From the NCBI GenBank assembly GCA_016800925.1, contig JABCPU010000027.1, positions 289,856-353,855 on the forward strand: 64,000 bases of DNA. Direction: 5' to 3'. Position 1 is the stretch's first letter, and every line of letters begins with the position of its first letter. The translations under genes and the position numbers were made by a program. The notes under the pieces were generated by a model. The model searched no databases. It was not told the origin of the DNA and saw only the letters and a list, made by a program, of their open reading frames with translations. Below, piece after piece: positions 22,600 through 34,127 of the stretch. Origin of the DNA: Suillus spraguei. Lineage: Eukaryota; Basidiomycota; Agaricomycetes; Boletales; Suillaceae.

Positions 22600-22855
22600 A
22601 TGCGTTTATCCATCCTCGCCGTTGCTGTTGCTTTTACAGCATCTATGTTTGTCAGTGCATGTAAGGACTTTAGAGAACCTTGCAGTTCCGATCTTGATTG
22701 TTGCACCATCGACGGGGTGATCTTGGTTTGTGGTGACCTGGTGAGTATGAGCAGATCGCTGTGCAACCAGGATTCAACCACAATGATGACTCACCTGCGC
22801 GCCTTAGTATGGGAATTACGTCTGCGTGGCAGAGGGAGACTTACATGGAAATTGA
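22600..22855 (+). CDS. Secreted knottin-like cysteine-rich peptide, copy 3
   Basis: Exons 22600-22740 and 22808-22855 around a 67-bp intron (GTGAGT...CCTTAG, phase 0) give a 62-residue precursor with the same signal peptide as its paralogues. Mature cysteines are spaced C-x6-C-x5-CC-x8-C-x8-C. By eye the signal sequence, intron and 3' region match copy 1 closely (intron about 4 of 67 different), whereas the mature exons differ at about a quarter of positions, nearly all changing the residue. A TATA box lies 85 bp before the ATG. Function is unknown; a secreted knottin is inferred from fold framework only. Confidence 0.72.
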
Positions 22856-23010
22856 GCCGGCAGCCCGAGTGGCACGTCGAGACAGTAATTATTTTTCTGC
22901 TTTCGCTTTGGCATCATGGTTGATGGTGCAGTATCTAGTTCGGAACCCATCGGTACAGTTGTATTTGGAGTCTTGTACGAGTTTTCATACTGCTCGAGTA
23001 AATATCGAAT

Positions 23011-23826
23011 AGCGCCAGTCGTTACTAGTATCGTTGTCGGCTCTTTGTCGTTTCACGATATTCGTGAAAATGGAAATTATGCATTGCGATGAAACTAATC
23101 AAAGACCAGCAAAGCTAAACTTCATAGAAATATTCGGGATCTGCTCCAGGCCCAATATCATGCACAACGTAGTAGCTGAAGAACAATACTTTGAATGTCA
23201 ACGCCAACCTTGAACCCAGCATGTAGTACGCCGACTACGATGATCAGTAAGCGAGTGGCTTTTGCACAGCTGTGACTCCCACATAACGACACTAATAATA
23301 GGGGATAGCAGATGGGTTTCGCACCTGTAAGGCGAGGGGGATTTAGCGTGGCAGAGCCTCCTTCAATATTGTTTCAATAAAGAGAGACTTTATACTGGAT
23401 GACTTTCCACAGCGTCTAGAATTCCAGATACGTGATTTAAACCTTATATGCCGAGGAGCCGCTATGAAACGTAAGCAACTTCCAACTCCGCACGTCAAAC
23501 GCACTCTCTTCTAGATCGGAGGGGGTACCTTCCAGATTTAGAACGTTGTTGTAAGCGGTATTTTAATGTCCGCGAAGTCTGTGCTACATCCTGCACCATG
23601 CGTGCTCCCATTCATGATTTTTCTAGGTGATTACGGCCCATTCCCATGTGATGCGTGATGATAAGGAAGAACTCAGTCATCCTTATGATGTTTTTTGTAT
23701 GTCCAAGTCTCCCAGATCTCTCTTTAATGCTAATCAGTGATTGTGCTTCAGGTGTACGCTACATTTTGCACCATGTGCAATGTGCTATGTGCTTTGCAAT
23801 ATAGAGTGTACGTCTACCTTTAATAT
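23011..23826. other. Intergenic, no gene recognised
   Basis: No frame with motifs was found. The right end may be the 5' flank of the transposon-associated DUF6818 gene. Confidence 0.4.
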
Positions 23827-25369
23827 ATGCATCACTTATCTTTCTCTAACTTCCTACAAAGCCCTGAACTTTTCATCATGCAGCCCGTTGGTCAAACATT
23901 TACATACCCTCCCCCACTTCCACCCGGCTATGGCATACTGCCACCAAACTCATATCCGACTCCTTTCTTACCTGGTCAGCCCTACAGTACACTGTCGAGG
24001 GTGCCATATCAACCTGAACTCTCAGACGGTGAGGATGACGATATGATCGAAACTCAGGTCATGTCTCCACCCTTCACACAGCCTGTATCTACTGTTGCTG
24101 GTAGCTGCCATCCCAATGCAGTGCCATCCCAAGTCAAAGGGAAGAGGAAGGCAGTCACCACAGCTGAGTTACCAACTAAGAAAAGATCGGGTCGTGGTGG
24201 TTGTGCTTCGGGCACGCCAAATTATAATGATGATGATGTCGCTGCCTTGCTTGACGCATGCATGAGCTGTCTTCCACTTGGTGCAAAGGGTTGGCTTGCT
24301 GTTGAGGAAGAGTTTGCTGCATGGGCAGATAGCCATGACTGTCCCACTCATCCTGCAAGATCTCTTGAACTTAAGTTTAAACAGGTATGTATTCTTATCT
24401 ACTGCGAACTCCGGTGCTGATATTCTGCTTTAAGCTGGTTTGCACTACAAAGCCAACTGGTGATGCTGAGTGCCCTCCTCACATTGAGCATGCTCATGAA
24501 ATTGACTTCCGCATGAATGAGAAGGCTGGCACTCGGGATCTTGATGATGATGAATTCGCCAATGAAGTCATAATATTTGGAGTGATGAAGAAGAGCCTCA
24601 GCGAGCCAGGACACCAAAGGTCTCCGTCAAGACTGAGATATGGGAGCCCACACTTAGTTCCCGTCATTCTGTTAGCACACCCACTCCTTGACCTCACTCC
24701 TCACGCACATCAGGTCTCGATCTTCTAACTTCGATTATGGCTTTGCTTGATCCTTGACTTCAAGCCACTTGAGATGACGAGCACACTGCTCGGACTTTGC
24801 AGACCACTCAACTTGTATCTACATCAAACCAGTTGCGAGACATGCACATGACTATTAATTCACTTCATGATCAGCTCTTGCAGTGTGAATGTGAGCATGC
24901 TAATGCTGAGCATCATGCAGACCATCTAGAGATGCAATTGGAAATGGCTCAACTTGTGTGGAAAGGTCCAGATTGCTGACTCATGTCACGAACTCCACAA
25001 ACTCCACAACCACAATACATATGTCGTGAAATGAAATATACTGATGGAGGAGCATCCACAATCTGGGTCTCACCTGATGATGAAGATGAGGGGTTGAACT
25101 TCAATCATGACAACCTCCGTGATGTAGTCTCTCAGCAGGATTACATTGAAGATCCAAAGACCGGTCGTCACACCCTTTGCAGACCCTCCACATCACCTAT
25201 CCGTCAAACACCATCTTCGAGTGCACAATTCAATGTGTCATTCACTCCAACATCTTCACGTACTGGCATGAATGACTTATCAGTCGTAATCTCACCAACT
25301 CAGCACATTCCACCTACTTTGAGTTGTTCAATGACTCAGAGTGTCTTGCCTGCTCATGCAGAAGATTAG
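23827..25369 (+). pseudogene. DUF6818-type (Myb/SANT-like) protein gene, decayed
   Basis: Exon 1 (to 24384) encodes a Pro-rich N-terminus, a basic KKRSGRGG stretch and the domain DDDVAALLDACMSCLPLGAK...SLELKFKQ. After an intron at 24385-24434 it continues LVCTTKPTGDAECPPHIEHA...EKAGTRDLDDDE. This is the DUF6818-type domain common in Agaricomycetes; it resembles a Myb/SANT DNA-binding fold. Downstream parts (acidic linker, coiled coil near 24800-24960, Ser/Thr-rich tail 24983-25369) lie in different frames, with stops at about 24710 and 24977, so the gene is broken. A DDE transposase remnant follows on the other strand, which suggests this was the accessory protein of the same element. Confidence 0.6.
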
Positions 25370-25377
25370 GTTCTCAA

Positions 25378-25450
25378 CAGAACTCAAGCACTTTCAACAG
25401 CGCAACTCAAGCGCTCTCAACAGTGCAAAACTTGAGCGCTCTCAACAGCA
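25378..25450 (+). repeat. Short direct repeats of ~23 bp
   Basis: CTCAAGC(A/G)CT(T/C)TCAACAG recurs about three times in succession with small differences. Confidence 0.5.
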
Positions 25451-25529
25451 CAAAGTTCTCTTTTCTACTATGTACTATGCTATGTTTACTTGGGAGTTGG
25501 AAGATGTTGGGGGGTACTTAAGTATGTAT

Positions 25530-26350
25530 ATAGAATGAACTGCGCGCATAAATGGGAAACCTGCTTGTGATCTGGTTGATCTCTCGCAATTGGAACATGC
25601 CCTGGGCTACAATACTCCAGGATTTGTTGGAGTAAGTATCATCACAGATGACCTTTGATGCGAGCATGAAAGCCGATACGAAAAGATGGTGACCTGAAGA
25701 TCCCCGAGTAGTGGGAAAGCGCTCCTTGAGTCACTGGAGAAGAATGAGAGCAGCAAAGGTTACCAAAGTATGGAGTTTGGTGCGGTGAAGGGCATAAGTG
25801 TTGAAATGGGGAAGATGATGAAGGGGGATGCTCTGGACAGGTAAAAAGATGGGTAATGAACTGCGCACATAAACGGGAAACCTGCTCACCATGTTTGCAC
25901 AACAGGAATATAATCTGCAGTTGAATGGGAGGCAGTTTGGTGCGGTGAAGGGCATAAGCGATGAAATGGGGAAGCTTTACTTGGGAATTAGATGATGAAG
26001 GGGGATACTCTGGACAGGTAAAAAGATGGGTAATGAACCATGCACATAAATGGGAAGCCTACTCACCATGTTTGCACAACAGGAATACAATCTGCAGTTG
26101 AATGGGAGACATAAGATGTGGTGGTGGGTGAGACAAAGAAACAGACTCACCAGTTAATTAACAAGCTGATGAGCGGCCAATTAACAGAAGATGTGGTGGT
26201 GATGGGTGAGTGCAAGGGTTTGCACAACAGGAATACAATCTGCAGTTGAATGGGAGACATAAGGCATGATGACGGGTGAGAATGTGAGTCTGGACAAGGA
26301 AAAAGATGGGTAATGGACCATGCGGATAAATGGGAAACCCGCTCATGACC
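25530..26350. repeat. Degenerate direct repeats inside the transposon remnant
   Basis: The phrase CATAAATGGGAAACCTGCTC occurs, with changes, near 25548, 25867, 26045 and 26325. TTTGCACAACAGGAATA, TCTGCAGTTGAATGGGAG and GGTGCGGTGAAGGGCATAAG recur between and after these. The block lies between the DUF6818 gene and the transposase, so it is probably the element's internal or subterminal repeat region. Confidence 0.6.
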
Positions 26351-26462
26351 ATAAAATGGGTCAGAGTGTCTTGTCGTAGGCTGAGTGGACTCAGGTTTAG
26401 GTGGTGCCTAAGTATGTGTGTTGAATGATATGAATGTGACGAACGGTTACTAAAAATTTCTA

Positions 26463-27480
26463 CTATGTACTTGACAAATGGAATTGAGCTACACAATCAT
26501 TGTGATGCTGATCTGAAAATACCATACTTTCAAATTCTGCCCAAACCATCCTATCCTGCTCACCTTCTTTCCAAATTGGCATGTATACACTTCGTATTTG
26601 ACTAATTCCTACCTTCCGAACACGTACATTATTAAGCCGAACGCACACTTCAAGCAGATCACGATGCTGCTCACTGAAGTGAATGTTAAGGGGAATGTGA
26701 AGACGTCCAAAGGAATTCTGAAGGGCACGCATGCCCCACTCTGCTGTCTGATGAAAAGAAAGCAGCTGCCAGTCAAATGAAAGCAACTTCTGCCTTTGGC
26801 AGGATCATTAGGGAGGCGCTGTCCTGCCTTGAGTGGAGCTTTGATGAGACCAGCAATCTGATCTGTACCTCGTGGGAAAGCCATATCAGCAACAAGGTAG
26901 TACCCATCTGGTGTGCTTGTGCTGAGTTTGTCATAGATGGGTCGAGCCACGCGGGAGTCATGTCAGCTGCCTGGCGCATTGAGATGACATTGAATTATCA
27001 AGCCTGCAAAGTAGTAGAAATCAGAACTGAAAACTCAGCAGAAGATGTAGACAACAGCGCACCATCAGCACTAAATGCAATAACCAAACTGACAAGGTGA
27101 TTGTGCAACCACCCATTATAGGTTGCATTCTTGATCTCCTGGTCCTGCGATGTTTGCACAGGTAAATTCAGTCCATCAAGTGTGCCAAAGCCTCCTGTCA
27201 ACAAGGGATGGCATGCACAACAAGTTCATTTAAAACTTGAAAATCATCGCCAGAACGCCACTGGATGTAGGCTTCAGGGATGCTCTTGAGTGCATGAAGT
27301 AGTACGGTGAGGGAAAAGTGTAGATAGCATGAAACGGTTGCCGGTGTAGCGAGAAAAGTCACACTGACCGTCAAAACCCCATTTTCGACAAACATCTCAT
27401 TAGCATCTGCGGCAGCAACTGAAGAATTTCCTTATAGCGAGGAAATAGCCTTTTCGCTCTGCTAAGGTGGAACCGTTCTT
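26463..27480 (-). pseudogene. PIF/Harbinger-type DDE transposase, decayed
   Basis: Reading the minus strand in order: RYKEILQLLPQ (near 27440), TFLATPATVSCYLHFSLTVLL, SGDDFQVLNELV, GGFGTLDGLNLPVQTS with NATYNGWLHNH (27190-27090), VARPIYDKLSTSTPDGYYLVAD with AFPRGTDQIAG (26950-26860), PLKAGQRLPNDPAK, and QTAEWGMRALQNSFGRL with GISQIRSVYMPIW (26740-26570). These are conserved stretches of the DDE_Tnp_4 (Harbinger-like) family, including the two Asp motifs. Pieces fall in three frames and at least one frameshift lies near 26765, so the enzyme is dead. Confidence 0.75.
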
Positions 27481-28251
27481 CTCCCATGAACCCTTACTGG
27501 ATCCTCATGCCAATGCCCTCATGTCCCGTCCAATTCCATCTAGAATCCATTGGTGTGTAGTTACCTCACTTCCGCCGTTACTAAATCTACAGCAGGATTT
27601 ACCTTACATCTCAAGGGGCCGCTGCATGCTGTGCGCCTCTGTATCAATGTTACAGTCGTATGTGCCCCTATTCATTCTCTCTTTGTCTCCTTTACTTGTA
27701 TATTACATAACGCGACTCTGACTCATATGCTCAATGCATCTGTACTATAGTTGCCTTCCTTCTTTGGATATGCACTTACGATTCTCACGTCTCTCTTGGT
27801 CTGTGCGCACATATTGGCCTATTTAAGCACATTGTATTATGCTTGTATACTTCACTTTAATCTTACTGGGTTTTACCTGGAACATCCTTCGCTTAGGTCT
27901 CCAACCTAAGTCGTCTTGAATCATCTCTAAGTCTATGCACTCCTTAGCCTTAGTCTCTATTCTTGAAGAACCTCTTAGACTTGTCTTTGGGGCAGAACCC
28001 TTGATAGTACTCGGAACACATTCTTTGTACTTTCACCTTGTTCTCTTTTGAACATTGTAGAACTTCCCAGCAGACCATCTGTGTCTTTTCACTGTCACTG
28101 GTGACACCACCCCAGTTCATAACAAAAGATTAAAGTCCACCTGATCGTTGACTATCCAGTCTTCGACCCTGAACCCTGATAAAGCCCTAACGGACAGCAA
28201 GACCGGCGTGTAGGCACTGAGAAAGTATAACTCACCAGACGAATCACCATC
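27481..28251 (+). promoter_or_regulatory. Probable 5' LTR or leader of the Ty3/Gypsy element
   Basis: The sequence directly before the gag start has a TATA-like TATTTAAG at about 27820 and pyrimidine-rich sequence. A TCATAACA ending at about 28122 resembles the LTR ends seen at 31603 and 40790. The left boundary and a primer-binding site could not be placed. Confidence 0.35.
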
Positions 28252-30500
28252 ATGACTACCACCAAAGAATTTGAATACAAAATCGGTCTCCCAACTGGTT
28301 TTGACAGAGATCGTGACAACTCTCTGGAGTTCATCCAATCATGCAATCTATGCTTCGATATCAATGAAAAGCTTTACACCACCGATAAGCAGAAAATCAT
28401 TTTCATTACATTCTTCATGACCAAGAAGAACACCAAATCTTGGAAAGAACAATTCCTTGCTCACGCTCAGTCAACCGATACCGCTGGACAAAAAGTTGGT
28501 TATGGGACGTTGAAGGATTTTATGAAAAGCTTCAATAAAGCTTTCGAACCAGTGGATACCAGAGGGACCGCATTAACAAAGCTCAGGGACCTCAAACAAG
28601 GAAGCGGCGATCTCCACACCTATATCGCTGACTTCAAGGCACTTGCAGCCAAGGCCCACATCACCGACGATGCAACAAAGATTCAATTCTTCCAAGACAG
28701 CCTCAACCTAGGTATCCTAACCAAGCTCTTCGCGCCAGGAGACGTCTCAGAGATATTCTGCAACATTGTATTGCAATGTGTTTCCATTGACAACTCCCAT
28801 CACCGCCTTCTAGCATTATGAGCATGTCATGCTCCACAGAAAAAGAAGAACTATGGAAATGCACGTTACACACCCAGTCGTGATTCAAATGCAATGGTCG
28901 TAGATCGAATCTCCAATATGGAGAGATCTGAATGTATGAAAAAAGGACAATGCTTTGGATGCAAGAAAACTGGACACCATATTCATAACTGTCCTGAAAG
29001 AAAGAAGAAGACTCTGCTCCGACAAACCGAAGTCAAAGACGAAGAAGATGAAGAAACCATGAGGCGGATTATAGAGGATTTTTAAACTGGAGAAACAAGG
29101 ATTCGATGTATGTTTCTCCCAATGTATTACTAAGACTTGTATGTGCTGTAGGTGAAAGAAAAGAACTTCGTATCCCTATCACCCTTCACTCGCGTACACA
29201 CTTAAAATACGTCGACACTACCGCTGTTATTGATTCTGGCGCAGCAGGAACATTCATTTCTGAGGAGTTTGTGAAACTCCATCAAATCACATGACGAAAG
29301 CTCAACAAACCATTTCGAGTTACTACGGCAGATGGAACTCTCATCAAAGGAGGACCAATCACACATTACTGTCTTCTAGTGGTAAAAATTGATGATCGGA
29401 CCATGTATGGAAAGTTCAATATCACTAAACTCGGATGGAGAGATCAAATTCTCCTGGGAATTCCGTGGTTACGTGCCATGAACCCAAGTATAGATTGGGC
29501 TGCCGAAACACTCATCCTTCCTCAAACGACGAAGTCTGACGAAATTGAAATTGACTTAGATACCGATCGGAAGAAGAACGGGCTACCCCCGGCTTTCCAT
29601 CGTCATCCCAAGAAATGGCAAAATTCACAACTTCCGAAACCCCTTGTCACTCCTTCTATTAATGCTCCTGATGTTCCAGAAGACTCGGAACCTGAAGTAC
29701 AAATGCCACATACTACAAACTCCACCATCCATGTACAACTGCCACGAGCAGTATCACTGATTCCCCATGCAGAGAAGCGCAAGAATGACTCCGAACCCGA
29801 GTATCGGCCAGACCAGAACCTATTGAGCAACGGCCAATAGAAGAACAAAAGCATGGAAAAAGAAAGTGAAAGAAGAAATCCCTGGATGAGATACAAATAT
29901 ACCAAAACTATCCAAGTTCTATGTTCCTCCGAAAACTCTTCAAAATACTCCTCCAGCTTCACTTGAAGAAATCCCCGATGAGGAAGAACCAATGTCCGAA
30001 GACAGTACTGAAGAACCCGTGCCCTCATTAATCCCAACAGAGGATGATGACCAATTCAACACTATGCAAGACATCTGGCATGCGCCAGAAGTATGTGAAA
30101 TTTCCTCTTACGAGCTTGGAGATGGAGAATTCCTTGTGGAATATGACATGGATGGAGTCAGCATGAGAATCATCGAAGAAGTATCCATGGATACACCCCT
30201 CACACATGATGGAACTTCCCGACTCGAACAAATCCCCAATTACTCCACAATCTCCTTCCTCCTCCGAAATACAGCAATAAAGCTCAGGAATTTGCTATGG
30301 ATGAAAAGGAGAAGAAAAAGAAATCCTTTGAAGAATTGGTCCTGGAATATTTGCACAACTTTGCGGATGTCTTTGCTAAAGATGGACTGAACAAACTACC
30401 CCCTGAACGCCCTGGTATTGATCATTGGATTGATCCTAAACCTGGTTTTATCCCACATATTACAGTGAACTATCTCCGTATTATACGAGTGAGCGGACAT
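28252..30500 (+). mobile_element. Truncated Ty3/Gypsy retrotransposon (gag-protease, start of RT)
   Basis: Gag begins at 28252 (EFEYKIGLPTGFDRDRDNS, with LHTYIADFKALAAKA). It is cut by an in-frame TGA at 28819, continues to a CCHC zinc knuckle (CFGCKKTGHHIHNC, about 28960), then the aspartic protease (AVIDSGAAGTFISEEF, about 29225; LLGIPWLRAMNP). After an acidic linker the pre-RT stretch FADVFAKDGLNKLPPERPG appears at 30360. RT, RNase H and integrase are missing: at about 30490 the sequence passes into G-rich repeats also found at 40.0-40.5 kb. Several stops separate the pieces, so the element is dead. Confidence 0.85.
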
Positions 30501-30529
30501 GCATAATATCCCATATGATACGGGCCAGC

Positions 30530-30890
30530 GGACCATGGGCCCATGGTAGAAATATCCTTGTTGATGATGGATGGGCCGGGAGGAATATTATTCCCGATGA
30601 CGGCGGGTGGGCCCATGCAAGGAATATGTAGAGTAGATGAGTGGGCCGATGTATATAAATATCCGGTAGACGGATGGGCCGAGGTAGTTAGATATTATGT
30701 AGATGGGTGTACCAAGGTAGATGTGTATCAGGTAGACAGGTATGTGAAGGGTACTTGTTATCACATACACGGGTGGGCCCAGACACATATTAGACGGTTG
30801 GGCCGAGAGTGTTATATAAAATATTGTATTAGACGGGTGGGCCGAGGGTGGTATAAAATATAGACGGGTGGGCCCATGTGTATGATAATT
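30530..30890 (+). repeat. Spaced GACGGGTGGGCC motif array
   Basis: About eight copies of GG(G)TGGGCC or GATGGGCC, mostly preceded by GTAGA or TTAGA, recur every 30-50 bp with AT-rich spacers. The same array occurs in reverse orientation at 40040-40510, and CAGCGGACCATGGGCC starts both, so both belong to one repeat family, probably inside an LTR. Confidence 0.65.
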
Positions 30891-30929
30891 GTAGACATGG
30901 CGGAGCTGAGGTAGTTGTATATCATCTGA

Positions 30930-31603
30930 CTGGACCTTCAGACCTCTGCAGCTAGCTTGCTAACCCTATGCATATCCTAGGCCACCCTGAGCACAGCTCA
31001 CCCACCACTATGTCCGGACTTTCCCTCCTCTGACATCTGAGACTTCTGATCCTCATCAATGTCCTAAATACTTCCCCTTGGATCCATGGAGTTTCACTTC
31101 TCTGGTCCTCCACTCCTACACTCCTCCACTCCTCCCTTTCCAGACCTCCTATCTCCAGACCTCCTATCTCCGGACCTCCGGACCTGTCCTACCCCACCCT
31201 TGACATCCTGTGGATCATCTTTCCCCCTGGAGCTTCCCTTCTATCTTGCCCTGGACTTTGTCTGGCAGTCCATCCTCCATTCCATTCTACTTGGGACTTA
31301 ACCCAGTAGTCTTACCTGTATTTCCTGTCCTCCAGAAATAGTTCCTGCGTGGTTGCCATGATCCTCCAGTAGTCCGTCGGCGCACTATTGAGCAGTCTAG
31401 CCCTAGAGTTCCTCCGGAGTTCCCCTCTGGACTTCACTGGAACTCCCCCTCAGACTTCATGCAAAATTAGGGGCACATACTTGTATAAGGGGCACAGCGC
31501 ACGAGCGGAGGCCAAGCCCTTATGATTTAGTTATGACACTCCAGTGAGACCCCATGCAAAGCTGGAACATCTGAGTAGCCTCTGGTTTTGCATGGCTGTA
31601 ACA
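30930..31603 (+). repeat. LTR-like arm, left (plus orientation, ends TGTAACA)
   Basis: This stretch pairs as an inverted copy with 35324-36050. It contains the ACCTCCTATCTCCGGACCTC blocks, the GGGGCACAGCGCACGAGCGG segment and the end GCATGGCTGTAACA. The GGGGCACAG(T/C)GCACGA box is shared with the LTRs ending at 40790 and 48958. It probably is the 3' LTR of the truncated Gypsy element or a solo LTR. Confidence 0.55.
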
Positions 31604-31799
31604 GATTCAAGACAAAAAAGATATCTACCAAAAATGTGTGAATCAAATCTTTTGATTGCCTGACATTTGTCTGAGTCCTGAGTGCTGAATCCCAAGTGCC
31701 GAACCCCGAAATTGTGGACTACTGGGGTTCGGCACTCAGGATTTGGCACTTGGGACTCAGAAAAATGTGAGGCAATAAAAAGCTGAAACTCAAAACTCA

Positions 31800-34060
31800 A
31801 AACTTGAAACTTGCAAAAAATGTATATCATGTAAAATGCCTATTTCCTCACACAGTTCACCGAGTGTCAAGTACCAAGACCCAGGACCCAAATCATGAAT
31901 CCTTGGCAATGTAACAAGTGCCAAGTGCCGGAACCCGAACCCAGAACCTCGAAACTTAAAACTTGGAACTTGGAACTCACAAAAATGTGTATCATGTAAA
32001 ATGTCTATTTCCTTACACAGTTCACCGAGTGTCAAGTACCAAGACCCGGGACCCAAATCCTGAATTCCTGGCTATATAACAAGTGCCGAGTGCCGGCACC
32101 TGAGCCCCGAACCCCGAAACTTCACACTTCAAACTTCAAAATTGAAACTTGCAAAAATCTGTATCATGTAAAATTTCTATTTCCTTACACAGTTCACTGA
32201 GTGTCAAGTACCAAGACCTGGGACCCGAATCCCGAATTCCTGGCAGTGTAACAAGTGCCGAGTGCCGGAACCCGACCCCCGAACTCCGAAACTTCAACTT
32301 CAAACTTCAAACTTCAAAATTGAAACTTGCAAAAAGCTGTATCATGTAAATTTCTATTTCCTTCACAGTTCACCGACTGTCAAGTACCAAGACCCGGGAC
32401 CTGATTCCCAATTCCTGGCAGTGTAACAAGTGCCGAGTGCCGGAACTGACCCCCGAACCCCGAAACTTCACACTTCAAACTTCAAAATTGAAACTTGCAA
32501 AAATCTGTATCATGTAAAATTTCTATTTCCTTACACAGTTCACCGAGTGTCAAGTACCAAGACCCGGGACCCGAATCCCGAATTCCTGGCAGTGTAACAA
32601 GTGCCGAGTGCCGGAACCTGACCCCGAACCCCGAAACTTCACACTTCAAACTTCAAATCAAATTGAAACTTGCAAAAATCTGTATCATTTAAATTTTCTA
32701 TTTCCTTACACAGTTCACCGAGTGTCAAGTACCAAGACCCGGGACCCGATCCCGAATTCCTGGCAGTGTAACAAGTGCCGAGTGCCGGAACCTGACCCCC
32801 GAACCCGAAACTTCACACTTCAAACTTCAAAATCAAATTGAAACTTGCAAAAATCTGTATCATTTAAATTTTCTATTTCCTTGCACAGTTCACCGAGTGT
32901 CAAGTACCAAGACCCGGGACCCGAATCCCGAATTCCTGGCAGTGTAACAAGTGCCAGTGCCGGAACACAACCCCCGAACTCCGAAACTTCAAACTTCAAA
33001 CTTCAAACTTCAAACTTCAAAATTGAAACTTGCAAAAATCTGTATCATGTAAATTTTCTATTTCCTTGCACAGTTCACCGACTGTCAAGTACCAAGACCC
33101 GGGACCCGATTCCCGAATTCCTGGCAGTGTAACAAGTGCCGAGTGCCGGAACTGACCCCCGAACCCCGAAACTTCACACTTCAAACTTCAAAATTGAAAC
33201 TTGCAAAAATCTGTATCATTTAAATTTCTATTTCCTTCACAGTTCACCGAGTGTCAAGTACCAAGACCCGGACACAAATCCCAAATTCCTGGCAGTGTAA
33301 CAAGTGCAAGTGCCAGAACCTGACCCCGAACCCCGAAACTTCACACTTCAAACTTCAAAATTGAAACTTGCAAAAATCTGTATCATGTAAATTTTCTATT
33401 TCCTTCACAGTTCACCAAGTGTCAAGTACCAAGACCCGGACCCGATTCCTGAATTCTGGCAGTGTAACAAGTGCCGAGTGCCGGAACCTGACCCCGAACC
33501 CCGAACTTCACACTTCAAACTTCAAAATTGAAACTTGCAAAAATCTGTATCATGTAAAATTGCTATTTCCTTACACAGTTCACTGAGTGTCAAGTACCAA
33601 GACCCGGGACCCAAATCCCGAATTCCTGGCAGTGTAACAAGTGCCGAGTGCTGGAACACAACCCCCGAACTCCGAAACTTACAACTTGAAACTTGAAACT
33701 CGCAAAGATGTCTAAGATGTAAATTTTCTATTTCCTTATACAGTTCACCGAGTGTCAAGTACCAAGAACTGAGACCCGAATCCTGAATTTCTGGCAATGT
33801 AACAAGTGCTGAGTGCCAGACCTCGAACCCCAAACTTGAAACTTGAAACTCGCACAAATCTGTATCATGTAAAATTTCTATTTCCTTATACAGTTCACCG
33901 AGTGTCAAGTACCAAAACCTGGAACCCAAATCCTGAATTCCTGGCAATGTAACAAGTGCCTCGTGCCGGAACCCGAACCCTAAACCCTGAACCCCAAAAT
34001 TTGAAACTTGAAACTTGAAACTTGAAACTGTATGCCAGGGTTTTGGGTCCCGGGTCTCGG
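31800..34060 (+). repeat. Satellite array A, about 13 units of ~170 bp
   Basis: Each unit contains CTGTATCATGTAAA, TTTCTATTTCCTT, ACAGTTCACCGAGTGTCAAG, TACCAAGACCCGGGACCC, GGCAGTGTAACAAGTGCC and CCGAACCCCGAAACTT. The anchor TGTATCATGTAAA recurs near 31820, 31988, 32160, 32338, 32506, 32681, 32857, 33043, 33210, 33378, 33547, 33713 and 33861. Spacing is mostly 166-178 bp. Open frames here are repeat artefacts. Confidence 0.9.
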
Positions 34061-34127
34061 TAGTTCACACTTTGTGAGTTTCAAGTTTTGGGTTTCAAGT
34101 TTTGGCACTCAGCACTCAGGACTTGGC

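Larger units (their letters stand above)
21800..23010 (+). repeat. Knottin cassette, copy 3 (dispersed)
   Basis: The block order is the same as at 1-1080, 21.8 kb away: 3' block of a preceding unit (21805-21868 and 22106-22150), upstream block (22155-22400), promoter block, gene (22600-22855) and 3' block to about 23005. A preceding unit's 3' block before this copy suggests it was moved as part of a tandem array. Confidence 0.8.

Noticed and set aside
22540..22923. 127-codon unspliced frame as the protein of knottin copy 3
   Set aside because: It starts upstream of the signal peptide at a weak site and reads through a clear GTGAGT...CCTTAG intron into 3' sequence; the spliced model gives a conserved Cys and a stop at the same place in paralogues.
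28252..28821. Independent host gene at the gag frame
   Set aside because: Followed in order by a CCHC knuckle, DSGA protease and pre-RT motif, which identifies a Ty3/Gypsy element.
30530..30890. Telomere-like G-rich repeat
   Set aside because: Motif is GGGTGGGCC at irregular 30-50-bp spacing, not a short tandem TTAGGG-type repeat, and it is internal.
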